A stretch of DNA of 64,000 nt. Origin: Streptococcus sp. HF-1907 (GTDB lineage: Bacteria; Bacillota; Bacilli; Lactobacillales; Streptococcaceae). The position numbers and the translations under genes were made by a program. The stretch lies in assembly GCF_015594605.1 (NCBI RefSeq), contig NZ_JADNQT010000002.1:1-64000 (forward strand), read 5' to 3'. The notes beneath the pieces are model-generated. The model did no database searches. It was not told the DNA's origin and was given only the letters and a program-made list of their open reading frames with translations. The stretch's first letter is position 1; each line of letters starts with the position of its first letter. Positions 39,307-47,627 of this stretch are shown here, piece by piece.

Positions 39307-40203
39307 CTAGTTTTTCTTTAAAAACGCTTCTACAGCTTGGTTGATTTGTTGGCGATAGTCAGCTTCTCCGACCATGTAAAAGTCAACTGCCATGCGATTC
39401 TTGAACCAGGTAATCTGACGTTTCGCAAAGCGTCTTGTATTTTGCTTGAGGGTTTCAAGAGCTTGGTCCAAAGATTCTTGTCCTGAAAAATAAGGGAATA
39501 ATTCCTTATAACCAATACCTCGGCTAGCCTGAACATCTGGATAATTATCGTAGAGCCACTTGACCTCCTCGAGTAAGCCCTGCTCAACCATAGCATCCAC
39601 ACGTTTATTGATACGGTCGTAGAGAACTGGTCGCTCATCATTGAGACCAATCAGTAAGGCGTCATAAGGACTTTTCGTATTTTTTAAATCTTGTCCAAAT
39701 TTAGCCAGCTCCAAGGCTCGCATGGCACGACGACGATTAAGTTGAGTAATGGTGATGTCCAGCTCTGCTATTTTTCCAAAAAGCTCCTCATCCGTCCAAG
39801 TGTCCAACTCTTTGCGATAAGCTAGGAGCGCTTCTTGGTCCACATCACCTCCAAGGTGGTAACCTTCAAGAAGACTCTGTAGGTAAAGTCCCGTACCACC
39901 AACGATAATGGGAAGTTTCCCACGCGCCGTGATGTCCTCAATAGCAGCCCTAGCCCCCTCCACAAAATCAAAGGCAGAATAGGTCTCATCCACTTCACGG
40001 ACATCGATTAGGTGGTGAATGGCTTGCGCTTGCTCTTTGGGTGTCGCCTTGGCCGTGCCAATGTCCAAGTGTTTATAAACCTGCTGGCTGTCGCCACTAA
40101 TAATCTCACCATTGTAAGCCTTAGCTAGCTCAATTCCCAAGGCAGTTTTCCCCACCGCTGTCGGACCAACTACCGCGATAAGTTTAAGTTTTTGTGATGT
40201 CAT
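39307..40203 (-). CDS. miaA: tRNA dimethylallyltransferase
   Basis: A 298-residue MiaA that adds dimethylallyl to A37 of tRNAs reading UNN codons. The P-loop [46 protein letters not shown] and [13 protein letters not shown] are conserved. Length is normal. It is the first gene of the miaA-hflX-orf-rnz-SDR-recJ run. Confidence 0.95.
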   Translation of the reverse strand: MTSQKLKLIAVVGPTAVGKTALGIELAKAYNGEIISGDSQQVYKHLDIGTAKATPKEQAQAIHHLIDVREVDETYSAFDFVEGARAAIEDITARGKLPIIVGGTGLYLQSLLEGYHLGGDVDQEALLAYRKELDTWTDEELFGKIAELDITITQLNRRRAMRALELAKFGQDLKNTKSPYDALLIGLNDERPVLYDRINKRVDAMVEQGLLEEVKWLYDNYPDVQASRGIGYKELFPYFSGQESLDQALETLKQNTRRFAKRQITWFKNRMAVDFYMVGEADYRQQINQAVEAFLKKN

Positions 40204-40309
40204 ACCTTCTCACTTCTGAATGTTTTTGCTTGAATTTTCAAGCTATTTTCGTTACCATTATTATAACATAGGACGAGGAACAAAACTCGTCATAGATCGG
40301 AGAATTATT

Positions 40310-40486
40310 ATGGCTAAAAAATTCGCATTCGCAAAAGGTCTTGCTACTGGTGTGGTAGCCACTGTTGCAACTGTTGCTGGCGCAGCATTTGCTGTTAAGA
40401 AAAAAATCATCGAACCAGAAGAAAAGAAAGCGGCTTTCATCGAAGAAAATCGTAAAAAAGCGGCTCGTAAACGTGTTGCACACTAA
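40310..40486 (+). CDS. DUF3042 family small protein
   Basis: A 58-residue protein: a hydrophobic Ala/Val-rich helix (about 8-30, GLATGVVATVATVAGAAF), then a charged helix (KKIIEPEEKKAAFIEENRKKAARK). ATG 40310 is preceded by CGGAGAATT. An upstream start at 40220 is out of line with the family. The family is common in lactic acid bacteria and has unknown function. A strong terminator follows. Confidence 0.85.
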   Translation: MAKKFAFAKGLATGVVATVATVAGAAFAVKKKIIEPEEKKAAFIEENRKKAARKRVAH

Positions 40487-40495
40487 GATAACCTT

Positions 40496-40552
40496 AAAAG
40501 TCCCCCTAAAGCATGTCTTAACTTAATGACATTGCTTTAGGGGGACTTTTTT
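40496..40552. terminator. Strong terminator after DUF3042
   Basis: AAAAGTCCCCCTAAAGCA and TGCTTTAGGGGGACTTTT form an 18-bp perfect stem followed by TT, and are T-rich in both directions. Confidence 0.92.
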
Positions 40553-40576
40553 GATACATCGCTAAAAGCTTTTCGG

Positions 40577-40599
40577 AACCACTAGCACAGCTAGTGGTT
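40577..40599. repeat. Short perfect palindromic hairpin
   Basis: AACCACTAGC / GCTAGTGGTT with loop ACA, 10 bp perfect. It lies between the DUF3042 terminator and the uracil-DNA-glycosylase gene. No T-run follows well enough to be a clean terminator. It may be an interspersed palindrome or IS200-like end. Confidence 0.6.
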
Positions 40600-40618
40600 T
40601 TCGTGAGACAATAAAAGG

Positions 40619-41203
40619 TTAATCTTTCAAAATATCAGCCACAATGTTCTTCAAATCAGGAAGTAAATCCTCTTCAAACCAAGGGTTCCTTTTGAGCCAA
40701 ATCTGATTTCGGGGGGAAGGGTGCACTAATGGCAAATAGGTTGGCAAATAATCTTGGTAGTGCTTCACCGTCTCCGTCAGATTTTTTTGCGCTGTCTTTC
40801 CCAGATAATATTTCTGCGCGTATTGTCCAATCAAGAGGGTTAGTTGGATATCAGGAAGCTCGTCTAAAATCGGCTTATGCCATTTGTCAGCGAAGCCTTT
40901 TCTTGGCGGAAGGTCTCCCGACTTTCCAGACCCTGGGAAATAAAAATCTAACGGAAGCACTGCAAATTTCCCCGAATGGTAAAATGTCTCCTCGTCAACG
41001 CCCAACCAATCACGCAAACGGTCACCTGACCTATCCTTCCAATAGAGTCCTGCTTCTTGCGTCTTTTGACCAGGCGCCTGACCAACAATGTTAATCCGCG
41101 CAGTCTTCGGTGCTGCAAAAAGTGGCGGAATACCAGCTTCGGTATAGCTTTTATTTTGCTCATCAGCTTGAATAGTTTGAAAAATCTCTTCAATCTTGTC
41201 CAT
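40619..41203 (-). CDS. Uracil-DNA glycosylase family protein
   Basis: A 194-residue protein of the UDG superfamily. IVGQAPGQKTQEAG carries the water-activating GxxPG region, and LPLVHPSPRNQIW the HPSP motif near the C-terminus. Iron-sulfur cysteines of family 4 are not obvious, so it is likely a small family-like enzyme for excision of uracil or other damaged bases. Separate from the pepV operon by a terminator, with AAGGAGA before the ATG. Confidence 0.83.
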   Translation of the reverse strand: MDKIEEIFQTIQADEQNKSYTEAGIPPLFAAPKTARINIVGQAPGQKTQEAGLYWKDRSGDRLRDWLGVDEETFYHSGKFAVLPLDFYFPGSGKSGDLPPRKGFADKWHKPILDELPDIQLTLLIGQYAQKYYLGKTAQKNLTETVKHYQDYLPTYLPLVHPSPRNQIWLKRNPWFEEDLLPDLKNIVADILKD

Positions 41204-41223
41204 AAACAGTCTCCTTATGGTAA

Positions 41224-41251
41224 AAGAGGCTGATCTGAGCTCAAACCTCTT
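41224..41251 (-). terminator. Terminator of the pepV operon
   Basis: AAGAGG/CCTCTT stem, T-run on the minus strand, between the 58-residue orf and the UDG gene. Confidence 0.65.
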
Positions 41252-41265
41252 CTATTTTCGCGATT

Positions 41266-41442
41266 TTACTTTTGAATCTCATCGTACAAGAGTATGGCTT
41301 TAGCGACATCTCGCGTTTTTTGACCACCGATATAGCGTTGCTTTTGATTTTTCTTCAAAAATAGCGAATTTTCAGGTGGCACAAAGAGAAAGCGATAAAG
41401 CTTTTGTCCGATAGTTTTCAAAATCTTATTTAATGAGTTCAT
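41266..41442 (-). CDS. Small basic protein, 58 residues, downstream of pepV
   Basis: Starting at ATG 41442, 17 nt inside the end of pepV, the protein is MNSLNKILKTIGQKLYRF..., rich in Lys/Arg (KKNQKQRYIGGQKTRDVAK). The overlap and codon use support translation by coupling. Function unknown; a nucleic-acid-binding role is possible from charge alone. Confidence 0.6.
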   Translation of the reverse strand: MNSLNKILKTIGQKLYRFLFVPPENSLFLKKNQKQRYIGGQKTRDVAKAILLYDEIQK

Positions 41443-42835
41443 AGATGGCTTCAGCGTAAATAGCTGAGGCACGGAAGAGGTCTTCCACATCCGCAAATTC
41501 ATTAGCTTGGTGCATGGTATTTACATAGTCTGGGAACATAGCTCCGTAAGCAACACCACGTTTCAAAAGACGACCAAATGTTCCACCACCGATAACTTGT
41601 TCGTGTCCTTTAAGACCTGTTTGTTTTTCGTAAACGGCAAGCAATGTTGCTACCAATGGATCATCCATAGGAACATAGTGTGGTGTGTGTTCGTGTTCTG
41701 AAAGGGTTACCTTCTCAACGCCAGCAACTTTTTCAAGACCAGCTTGAATTGTCTTAGCATCAGTACCTTGTGGGTAACGGAAGTTGAGAGCAATGGTATT
41801 TTCAGCTGAGGCTTCATCAAAATTGAAAACTCCCGCGTTCATGCTAAGGGCACCCATGCGTTCATCAACATAGTCAACGCCAAGTTTCTTAGCGTCAAAA
41901 TCGTTATGAAGAACATTTGCAGTCACATCGATAAAGGCTTTGGCTGGTCCTTCGAAGGCAAATTGGTTCAAGAAGATAGCCAAGTAAGTTGCACCGTTGA
42001 TACCTTCTTCTGGAGTTGAACCGTGTGCTGATTTACCGTAAACAGTGACGATAAATTGACCATTTTCTTCTTTGATGTCGGCTGTGACAGGTTTGCCATC
42101 AACAAATGCATTCAATCTTGCTTGAAAGTCTGCTAGGTCTGTATCGGCAGAGAAGACTGCGGTTGCTGATTCTGGTACCATGTTTTCACGAAGTCCGCCA
42201 GTAAAGCTATGTAAGGTATAAGATCCGCTATTTGCCCCAGAGAAATGAAGGTACTCAGTGATGTTACCTTTTTCACCGTTGATGATTGGAAATTCTGCGT
42301 CTGGTGAGAATCCAAAGTCTGGTTCTGGAAGACCGACATTTGCGAAATAGTAATCCATGTCGCCCCAGCCTGATTCTTCGTCAGTACCAACGATGAAACG
42401 AACGCGTTTTGAAACTGGCAAGCCAAGTTCTTTGATGATTTTCAAAGCATAGTAGCAAGCCATTGTAGGACCCTTGTCATCTGATGAGCCACGTGCATAA
42501 AGACGACCGTCCTTGATAACAGGTTCGTAAGGATTTGTCTCCCAACCGCTACCAGCAGGCACAACGTCCAAGTGAGCGAAGATGCCAAGCTCTTCTTCAC
42601 CTTGACCAAATGTGAAGTGACCAGCGTAGTTATCGACATTTTTAGTTTCGTAACCATCGCGCTCTGCCATTGCTAGGAAATGATGAAGAGCTTTCACTGG
42701 GCCAGGGCCAAATGGGTGTTCAGCGTCAGCTTGGCTGTCGTCTCGTTCTGAATTGATGCGAAGAAGGCTAAATAAGTCTTCCATCATAGCATCTTTGCGT
42801 TTTTCAACTTCTGCTTTAAAATCTACAGTTGTCAT
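41426..42835 (-). CDS. pepV: Dipeptidase PepV
   Basis: A 469-residue M20-family aminodipeptidase of lactic acid bacteria. Dinuclear zinc site: FAHLDVVPAGSGWETNPYEPV (His, about residue 87), SSDDKGPTMACYYALK (bridging Asp), GTDEESGWGDMDYYF (Glu pair), and C-terminal MHQANEFADVEDLFRA (His). It degrades dipeptides including carnosine-type substrates in the cytoplasm. Length fits the family. It follows the nitroreductase gene by 24 nt. Confidence 0.94.
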   Translation of the reverse strand: MTTVDFKAEVEKRKDAMMEDLFSLLRINSERDDSQADAEHPFGPGPVKALHHFLAMAERDGYETKNVDNYAGHFTFGQGEEELGIFAHLDVVPAGSGWETNPYEPVIKDGRLYARGSSDDKGPTMACYYALKIIKELGLPVSKRVRFIVGTDEESGWGDMDYYFANVGLPEPDFGFSPDAEFPIINGEKGNITEYLHFSGANSGSYTLHSFTGGLRENMVPESATAVFSADTDLADFQARLNAFVDGKPVTADIKEENGQFIVTVYGKSAHGSTPEEGINGATYLAIFLNQFAFEGPAKAFIDVTANVLHNDFDAKKLGVDYVDERMGALSMNAGVFNFDEASAENTIALNFRYPQGTDAKTIQAGLEKVAGVEKVTLSEHEHTPHYVPMDDPLVATLLAVYEKQTGLKGHEQVIGGGTFGRLLKRGVAYGAMFPDYVNTMHQANEFADVEDLFRASAIYAEAIYELIK

Positions 42836-42859
42836 GTGTTCTCCTATTTTCTAAGTTTT

Positions 42860-43462
42860 TTAACGGCGTTCGATGATTTCGTCAACTGGCAAGCGGTAGC
42901 TTGGATCAACTTTGGCATCCGAATAACCAACCGTAATCAATAGTTCTGGGCGGAAACGTTTATCAATGTCCAAAATGTCATTGGTTAGAGATTTATCAAA
43001 TCCAAGAATCATATTCGATGCGATGCCTTGGTCTGTCAAGGCAAGGACCAAATTCATTGCCACAATCCCAGCGTTGAGAGCTAGATATTCTCCCTTAACT
43101 TGGTCAGAGAATTTAGCATAGCGTGGTGGCAAAGTTTCCATATAATAACCAATCAAGTCATCAGGCAAATTGCGGCGTCCGACGCGGGCAATTTTGCGTG
43201 ATCGTTGAATCAAGTCAGTATCTGTAAACAAAGCAACGACATATTGCGCTTCTTCGACTTGTTTTTTATTCAAGTCAGGGAGGTCTTTAGCTAAGTCAGC
43301 TTTTTTGTCCTCAACGACAACAAATTTCCAAGGTTGGATATTGTTGGCTGAAGGGGCAAGAGTCGCAATTTCAATCGCTGTGCGAACATCCTTGAAATCG
43401 ACTGGCTTGTCATTAAATGTCTTAACGGCGTGGCGTTTTTTATTGAGCTCTAGAAATTTCAT
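42860..43462 (-). CDS. Nitroreductase family protein
   Basis: A 200-residue flavin (FMN) oxidoreductase of the NfsB type: N-terminal RHAVKTFNDKPVDFKDV, PSANNIQPWKFVVVEDK and C-terminal ELLITVGYSDAKVDPSYRLP. Reduces nitro or quinone compounds with NAD(P)H; physiological substrate unknown. It is followed by pepV and may be in its operon. Confidence 0.9.
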   Translation of the reverse strand: MKFLELNKKRHAVKTFNDKPVDFKDVRTAIEIATLAPSANNIQPWKFVVVEDKKADLAKDLPDLNKKQVEEAQYVVALFTDTDLIQRSRKIARVGRRNLPDDLIGYYMETLPPRYAKFSDQVKGEYLALNAGIVAMNLVLALTDQGIASNMILGFDKSLTNDILDIDKRFRPELLITVGYSDAKVDPSYRLPVDEIIERR

Positions 43463-43635
43463 AAGCTTTCCCTTTCTAATGTTCCGTCCTTCTATTTTAA
43501 CACTTTTTGAAAGAGGTTTCAGCTATTTCGGTTAACTTTCCTAGTTTTTATCTATTATTCATTGAAATTAAAAAATGATTTCTGATAGTTTAGTTAAAAA
43601 ATCCGTTACTCCCTCAGCTTCCATTTGCTATTCGT

Positions 43636-43643
43636 GATATAAT
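43636..43643 (+). promoter_or_regulatory. Promoter giving a probable leaderless mRNA
   Basis: GATATAAT, with -10 TATAAT at 43638-43643 and TG at 43635-43636 in extended -10 position. The ATG at 43650 lies 6 nt after the -10, and no Shine-Dalgarno is visible between. Confidence 0.55.
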
Positions 43644-43649
43644 AGACTC

Positions 43650-45395
43650 ATGTTACAAACGATTAAATCAAGATGGGCTGAGCGTTATCCGGTTTTTAGA
43701 CGTTTTGTTCTCGTGTCAATCATTCTCTACCCATTTTTAAATTATGTTGCCAAGGGTATCCTCAGTTACCTCTTCAAGCGTGTCTTGGGACAGGCCAATA
43801 TGACTGGGTTGACCACTGCTAACTTCGCTCAGCTCTTCAAACATCCTTTAGCCATTCTGCTTTTTCTGGTCTATTTGGTGCTCTTGACTGCCACTATTAT
43901 CTTCGAATACACGGTGCTGACTAGGGCTGTTACTGGACAGACTCAGCGCAAAGATATTATCAGCGATTTCAAGCAACTGCCGCAAAAAGCCAAGGAATTA
44001 CTGAGCCCTCAGCTATTCTTCTTTGTTCTTTATCTCATCATTCTCCTTCCCATCGCTAACTGGGGACTCAATTCAACTCTGCTCCAACGCTTTAAGATTC
44101 CTTCCTTTATCAGCGGTGAATTGTTAAAGACGACGCAAGGGACTTGGCTGTATGGTGGTTTGATGACCTTGGTGGTTTACCTGAACATCCGTCTCATTTA
44201 TTTTTTACCGCTCTACATTATCGGCAATGACACGCCGAGACAGGCTATGAAGCACAGCTGGGACTTGTCGCGTCGAAAAACCTTGTCTAATCTCAGCAGG
44301 TGGCTCCTTCCAACAGCGCTAGCCTTTCTCCTCGTCAGCCTGCTTGACACGGGGCTAGTCGGCCTCTTTACGCTGCTGGATCCACAAGGTAACTCACTCC
44401 TACTTGAGACTGCCTTTTACAGCGGTATCACTGGGTTCAGCTTCATTTTCAACCTCAGCGTCAAGTACTTCATCATCAGTATGGTTTGCCGTCACTTGCT
44501 TTCTTTGGGGAAAATAGCAGAGCAGAAGACCAAGGCCTTTCCTTATCAGAGGACGGGACGGTGGCTTATCGGAGCTACTCTTATCTTCTGGCTGGGCTAC
44601 AATGCTTTGGACCTTTACCTAGTGCAATCGAATCCTAGCGAAGTCATGATTGCCCACCGTGGTGATATCGAAAATGGTGTTGAAAACTCTATCCAAGCCA
44701 TGCAGGCTGCTCATAAAGCTGGGGCTAATTTTTCGGAAATGGACGTGCTCATCACCAGGGATAAGAAGTTTGTCATTGCCCATGACAATAATCTCAAGCG
44801 CTTAGCAGGTATTGACAAAAATATTTCCGATATGACTCTTTCGCAAGTCAGAAAAGTCACCCTCAAAGAAAATGGGTTTACTAGCAAGATCCCGACCTTG
44901 GAAGAATTTCTAGCTGCTTCTGACAAGATTCACCAAAAACTCTTCATCGAGCTCAAACTGACAGGTAATGAACCCAGTGATTACAAAAAACGCATCACCG
45001 CTGAACTCAAACGGCTCAAAGTTTGGGAACAAGGACACCGCGTCATGTCTATGGACAAATCAACCATCGAATATGTCGAGACTAAGCTACCTCAAATTAT
45101 CACAGGTTACCTGATTTCCTTCCAATTCGGACCACTAGCCAAGACCAAGACTGACTTCTACGCTGTCGAAGAATTTTCTTACAATGACCTCTTTGCTCTC
45201 TACGCTGAAAGTCAGAAAAAAGATGTTTATGTCTGGACTATCAACGACGAACCAACCATGCAACACATCCTGATAAGCTCAGCCAACGGTGTCATCACTG
45301 ATAAACTAGACCTCTTCAAAGAAATCAAAAAAGACCAAAAACAAAACCAAAGCTACTTTGACCGCGCCATGCGACTTTGGGATATTAAGCAGTAA
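43650..45395 (+). CDS. Membrane glycerophosphodiester phosphodiesterase
   Basis: A 581-residue protein with a hydrophobic N-terminal half (about eight segments to residue 325) and a C-terminal GDPD domain (about 330-565). The catalytic site is seen in MIAHRGDIENGVENSIQAMQ, ANFSEMDVLITRDKKFVIAHD and FIELKLTG. It cleaves glycerophosphodiesters, possibly from lipoteichoic acid or phospholipid breakdown, at the membrane. Its start sits 6 nt after the -10 hexamer, so it probably makes a leaderless mRNA. Confidence 0.9.
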   Translation: MLQTIKSRWAERYPVFRRFVLVSIILYPFLNYVAKGILSYLFKRVLGQANMTGLTTANFAQLFKHPLAILLFLVYLVLLTATIIFEYTVLTRAVTGQTQRKDIISDFKQLPQKAKELLSPQLFFFVLYLIILLPIANWGLNSTLLQRFKIPSFISGELLKTTQGTWLYGGLMTLVVYLNIRLIYFLPLYIIGNDTPRQAMKHSWDLSRRKTLSNLSRWLLPTALAFLLVSLLDTGLVGLFTLLDPQGNSLLLETAFYSGITGFSFIFNLSVKYFIISMVCRHLLSLGKIAEQKTKAFPYQRTGRWLIGATLIFWLGYNALDLYLVQSNPSEVMIAHRGDIENGVENSIQAMQAAHKAGANFSEMDVLITRDKKFVIAHDNNLKRLAGIDKNISDMTLSQVRKVTLKENGFTSKIPTLEEFLAASDKIHQKLFIELKLTGNEPSDYKKRITAELKRLKVWEQGHRVMSMDKSTIEYVETKLPQIITGYLISFQFGPLAKTKTDFYAVEEFSYNDLFALYAESQKKDVYVWTINDEPTMQHILISSANGVITDKLDLFKEIKKDQKQNQSYFDRAMRLWDIKQ

Positions 45396-45430
45396 AAGAG
45401 TCTGGGAATTATTTTGTCCCAGACTCTCAA
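45396..45430 (+). terminator. Terminator of GDPD gene
   Basis: GAGTCTGGGA / TCCCAGACTC stem with a loop of about nine bases, just past the stop. The T-run is weak, but the stem is strong. Confidence 0.7.
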
Positions 45431-45492
45431 TGTAAAATAAAATACAACCTATTTTATCATAAAGTCAAAATTTTTAACATAGAAGCAAATGT

Positions 45493-45621
45493 ATGCTGAC
45501 CTGCAAGATATGCAAAGTCACTCTGATGTAGCTCATATCATTATCCTAGGCAGTCATATTGATTACGAAGAAATTTTCAATAATCATTGCTCTGTTTTTA
45601 GCGCAATAATTGAATGAATAA
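45493..45621 (+). pseudogene. Short orphan frame, possible gene fragment
   Basis: A 42-codon frame, MYADLQDMQSHSDVAHI..., with no ribosome-binding site and no promoter. It lies between two terminators. It could be a decayed end of a gene, with content such as HIIILGSHIDYEEIF, but no family is recognised. Confidence 0.25.
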
Positions 45622-45628
45622 AAAACTC

Positions 45629-45667
45629 AAAAGGTCTTGGAACCACATAACTGTTCCAAGGCCTTTT
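45629..45667. terminator. Bidirectional terminator after the ACT-domain gene
   Basis: AAAAGGTCTTGGAAC and GTTCCAAGGCCTTTT pair with one mismatch, T-rich on both sides. Confidence 0.75.
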
Positions 45668-45691
45668 ACACATTCTCTTAATTAAAATACT

Positions 45692-46063
45692 TTATCTAAC
45701 CACCGCATACCCAGCAGCTTCCAAAACTTCAAGCGCCTTGTCAAAGTCTGCCGTCTTGGTTAAGACATAATCAGTATTATAAGTCGATAAGGCAAAGATA
45801 CTAATTTTTTCTTCAGCTAGCAAGCTAGAAATTTTCGCCAAGATCCCAACTAGGGAGAAGTCCAAAACTCCCTCAATACGAAAGCCTGACCAACCTTCAT
45901 CTACTTGTGTCGTATTTTCAGGCACGTCCTTGCTGTAGCAAACTAGCGACTTTTCTTCATCCGTTTGACCGACAAAGACGAAGTCGCTATCCCAATTGAC
46001 TTGGGAATAATCTGCAACTTGGCAGACTGTTAAGGGTTCTAAAATTGGTTTAAGACTTAACAT
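45692..46063 (-). CDS. ACT-domain protein
   Basis: A 123-residue protein made of two small ACT-like folds (CASTOR-like pair). The C-terminal one shows GVLDFSLVGILAKISSLLAEEKISIFALSTYNTDYVLTK. ACT domains bind amino acids and regulate enzymes or transporters; the ligand here is unknown. Stand-alone, flanked by a terminator. Confidence 0.8.
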   Translation of the reverse strand: MLSLKPILEPLTVCQVADYSQVNWDSDFVFVGQTDEEKSLVCYSKDVPENTTQVDEGWSGFRIEGVLDFSLVGILAKISSLLAEEKISIFALSTYNTDYVLTKTADFDKALEVLEAAGYAVVR

Positions 46064-46096
46064 AGGGTCACCTTTGATAAATAGGGGTTATGGAGT

Positions 46097-46128
46097 GAAC
46101 TTTACAACTCTAAAGTTCATGTTTTTTT
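46097..46128 (+). terminator. Hairpin with T-run, no plus-strand gene upstream
   Basis: GAACTTTA / TAAAGTTC followed by seven T's on the plus strand. It would end plus-strand transcription reading through the gap; its biological role is unclear. Confidence 0.45.
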
Positions 46129-46223
46129 GTCATATTGATTACTCAACATTGATTCATGCCACCAGATTCGAAAAGTCGCAGACTTAATGACCTAGAATAA
46201 GGAAGCGAAGCAACCAAAGTAGA

Positions 46224-46921
46224 CTAAGGTGCAAGGGATAAAAGGACATAGAAACCCCATTTTACCCAAGTTGGTGAATAACCACGTTGCTCATTGTAGG
46301 CTTTTAGAAGCGGAATCGTCAGTAAAATTCCAAATTGAGCTAAAAAGCAGGACAAATTATAGGGAGTTGGTCCATCTAACAGATTGCTTCCCAAAAGGAG
46401 AGCCATTATCAAAAAGGGAGTGATAATCACCTTGCTGATGCCATCAGGCTTTTGATAATTTTGGTAAAATCCCCAAATAATGAGAGTGCATAAACCTGCC
46501 AGTCGGAAAAGAGGGTTAAGATGGCAAAAATGAGCACTATCAGAGCTACAAAGACAGACCGTTTGACCTTTTCCAAAGCCATCATCATGAGGACTCCCAT
46601 CATCAGAGTGAACATAATGTTATTAAAATAAGGCACGGGAAATCCAGGGTCGAATAGGTTCTCAAAAGGGATGATGGAAATCAGCCCCAAAAATAGCTAG
46701 GCGCCCAACATACTTCCACTTGCTATGGGGGTAATGGAAACCCTCAACCAGCAAGTAGGCCATGATAGGAAAAGTCAGTAGACCGATGGCCAGATAGATA
46801 AAATTTCAGACAGGTGGGTTGTAGACATATTCAAAGTATGCCCGATATGATTGATAAACATGGCAATGATAGCCACGATATTCAGATGAAAAGCATTGAG
46901 TGATTTAGAAGATTTCGACAT
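46224..46921 (-). pseudogene. TraX family membrane protein, frameshifted
   Basis: The gene starts at ATG 46921 (AAAGGAA upstream) with SKSSKSLNAFHLNIVAI..., the TraX-family N-terminus, and ends at 46224. The open parts lie in three frames (46427-46690, 46224-46430 and an earlier section), with shifts near 46810, 46688 and 46430. Family proteins are polytopic membrane proteins once linked to pilin acetylation; here a likely inactive remnant. Hydrophobic helices remain recognisable. Confidence 0.75.
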
Positions 46922-46989
46922 AAAAATTCCTTTCTTTGCTGTTATTATAGCACTTTTGCTAAGTCATCAAACAAAGAAAGGAATTTTTA
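46921..46989. repeat. 18-bp perfect inverted repeat around the TraX promoter
   Basis: TAAAAATTCCTTTCTTTG (46921-46938) and CAAAGAAAGGAATTTTTA (46972-46989) flank a -10-like TATAAT (46944-46949, minus strand). The left arm contains the ribosome-binding site of TraX. Possible operator or hairpin. Confidence 0.65.
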
Positions 46990-47034
46990 TAACTTTATTT
47001 TCGTCATATTAACTGTGGTTACTCTCTTGCTGGT

Positions 47035-47470
47035 AGATTTTTTATAAATATGAGCAGAGTCACTTGGGATAAGGCAGTATTTTTCTGAATCCAAGCAGAT
47101 TCACTCTGGATAACACAGTATCTTTTCAAATCCACTCGGATTCGCTTTGAAAACTGTAGTATTTTTTTGAATCCAGTCAGATTCACTCTGGGGACTGCTG
47201 TATTTTTTTAAATCCAAGCAGATTCACTCTGAAGACTATAGTATTTTTTAAAATCCGACCAGATTAGCTTTGAAAACTGTAGTATTTTTCTGAATCCAAG
47301 CGGATTTACTCTGGAGACTAGGGTATTTTTTAAAATCCAAGCGGATTCGCTCTGAAGACTATGGTATTTTCCCAAATCCGACCAGAGTCGCTCTGAAGAC
47401 TATAGTATTTTTCCAAATCCAAGCAGATTCGTTCTGAAAACCGTAGTATTCTTTTAATTCAGTCAGATTC
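47035..47470. repeat. Tandem array of 41-bp units
   Basis: Eleven head-to-tail copies of a 41-bp unit start at 47035, 47076, 47117, 47158, 47199, 47240, 47281, 47322, 47363, 47404 and 47445. Each begins AGTATTTTT-like, then AATCCAAGC, AGATTC and CTCTGAAGACTAT. Copies differ at several positions. AATCC/GGATT pairs within units. Because 41 is not a multiple of 3 and stop codons occur, it is not a protein repeat. No spacers exist, so it is not CRISPR. Confidence 0.9.
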
Positions 47471-47593
47471 ACCTCGGCGTTCGCGAAATTTTCGCGATGT
47501 TGAAATGTTTTACCTCGGCGTTCATGAATTTTTTCGCAATGCTAAACTGTTTTGACTCAGCCTTCGCGGATTTTTCGTCATGTTGAACGTTTC
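47471..47593. repeat. Diverged 41-bp units following the array
   Basis: Three units at 47471, 47512 and 47554, about 41-42 bp each, begin ACCTCGGCGTTC (third one GACTCAGCCTTC). They continue the same period and register as the preceding array but have a different, more GC-rich sequence; the first holds the palindrome TCGCGAAATTTTCGCGA. They may be diverged members of the same family or an adjacent array of its own. Confidence 0.7.
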
Positions 47594-47627
47594 ATCTGCA
47601 AATTACCTACCCCATTTGACCGCGACT

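Noticed and set aside
40238-40483. An 81-codon minus-strand frame over the DUF3042 gene
   Set aside because: It is the antisense of a recognised small gene and has no RBS or motif.
46427-46710. Amber codon as the cause of the TraX break near 46695
   Set aside because: Reading the adjacent frame gives a better continuation (YVGRLAIFGA), so frameshifts explain it.
47035-47593. CRISPR array
   Set aside because: The units are contiguous with no unique spacers, and no cas genes are near. Tandem repeat instead.
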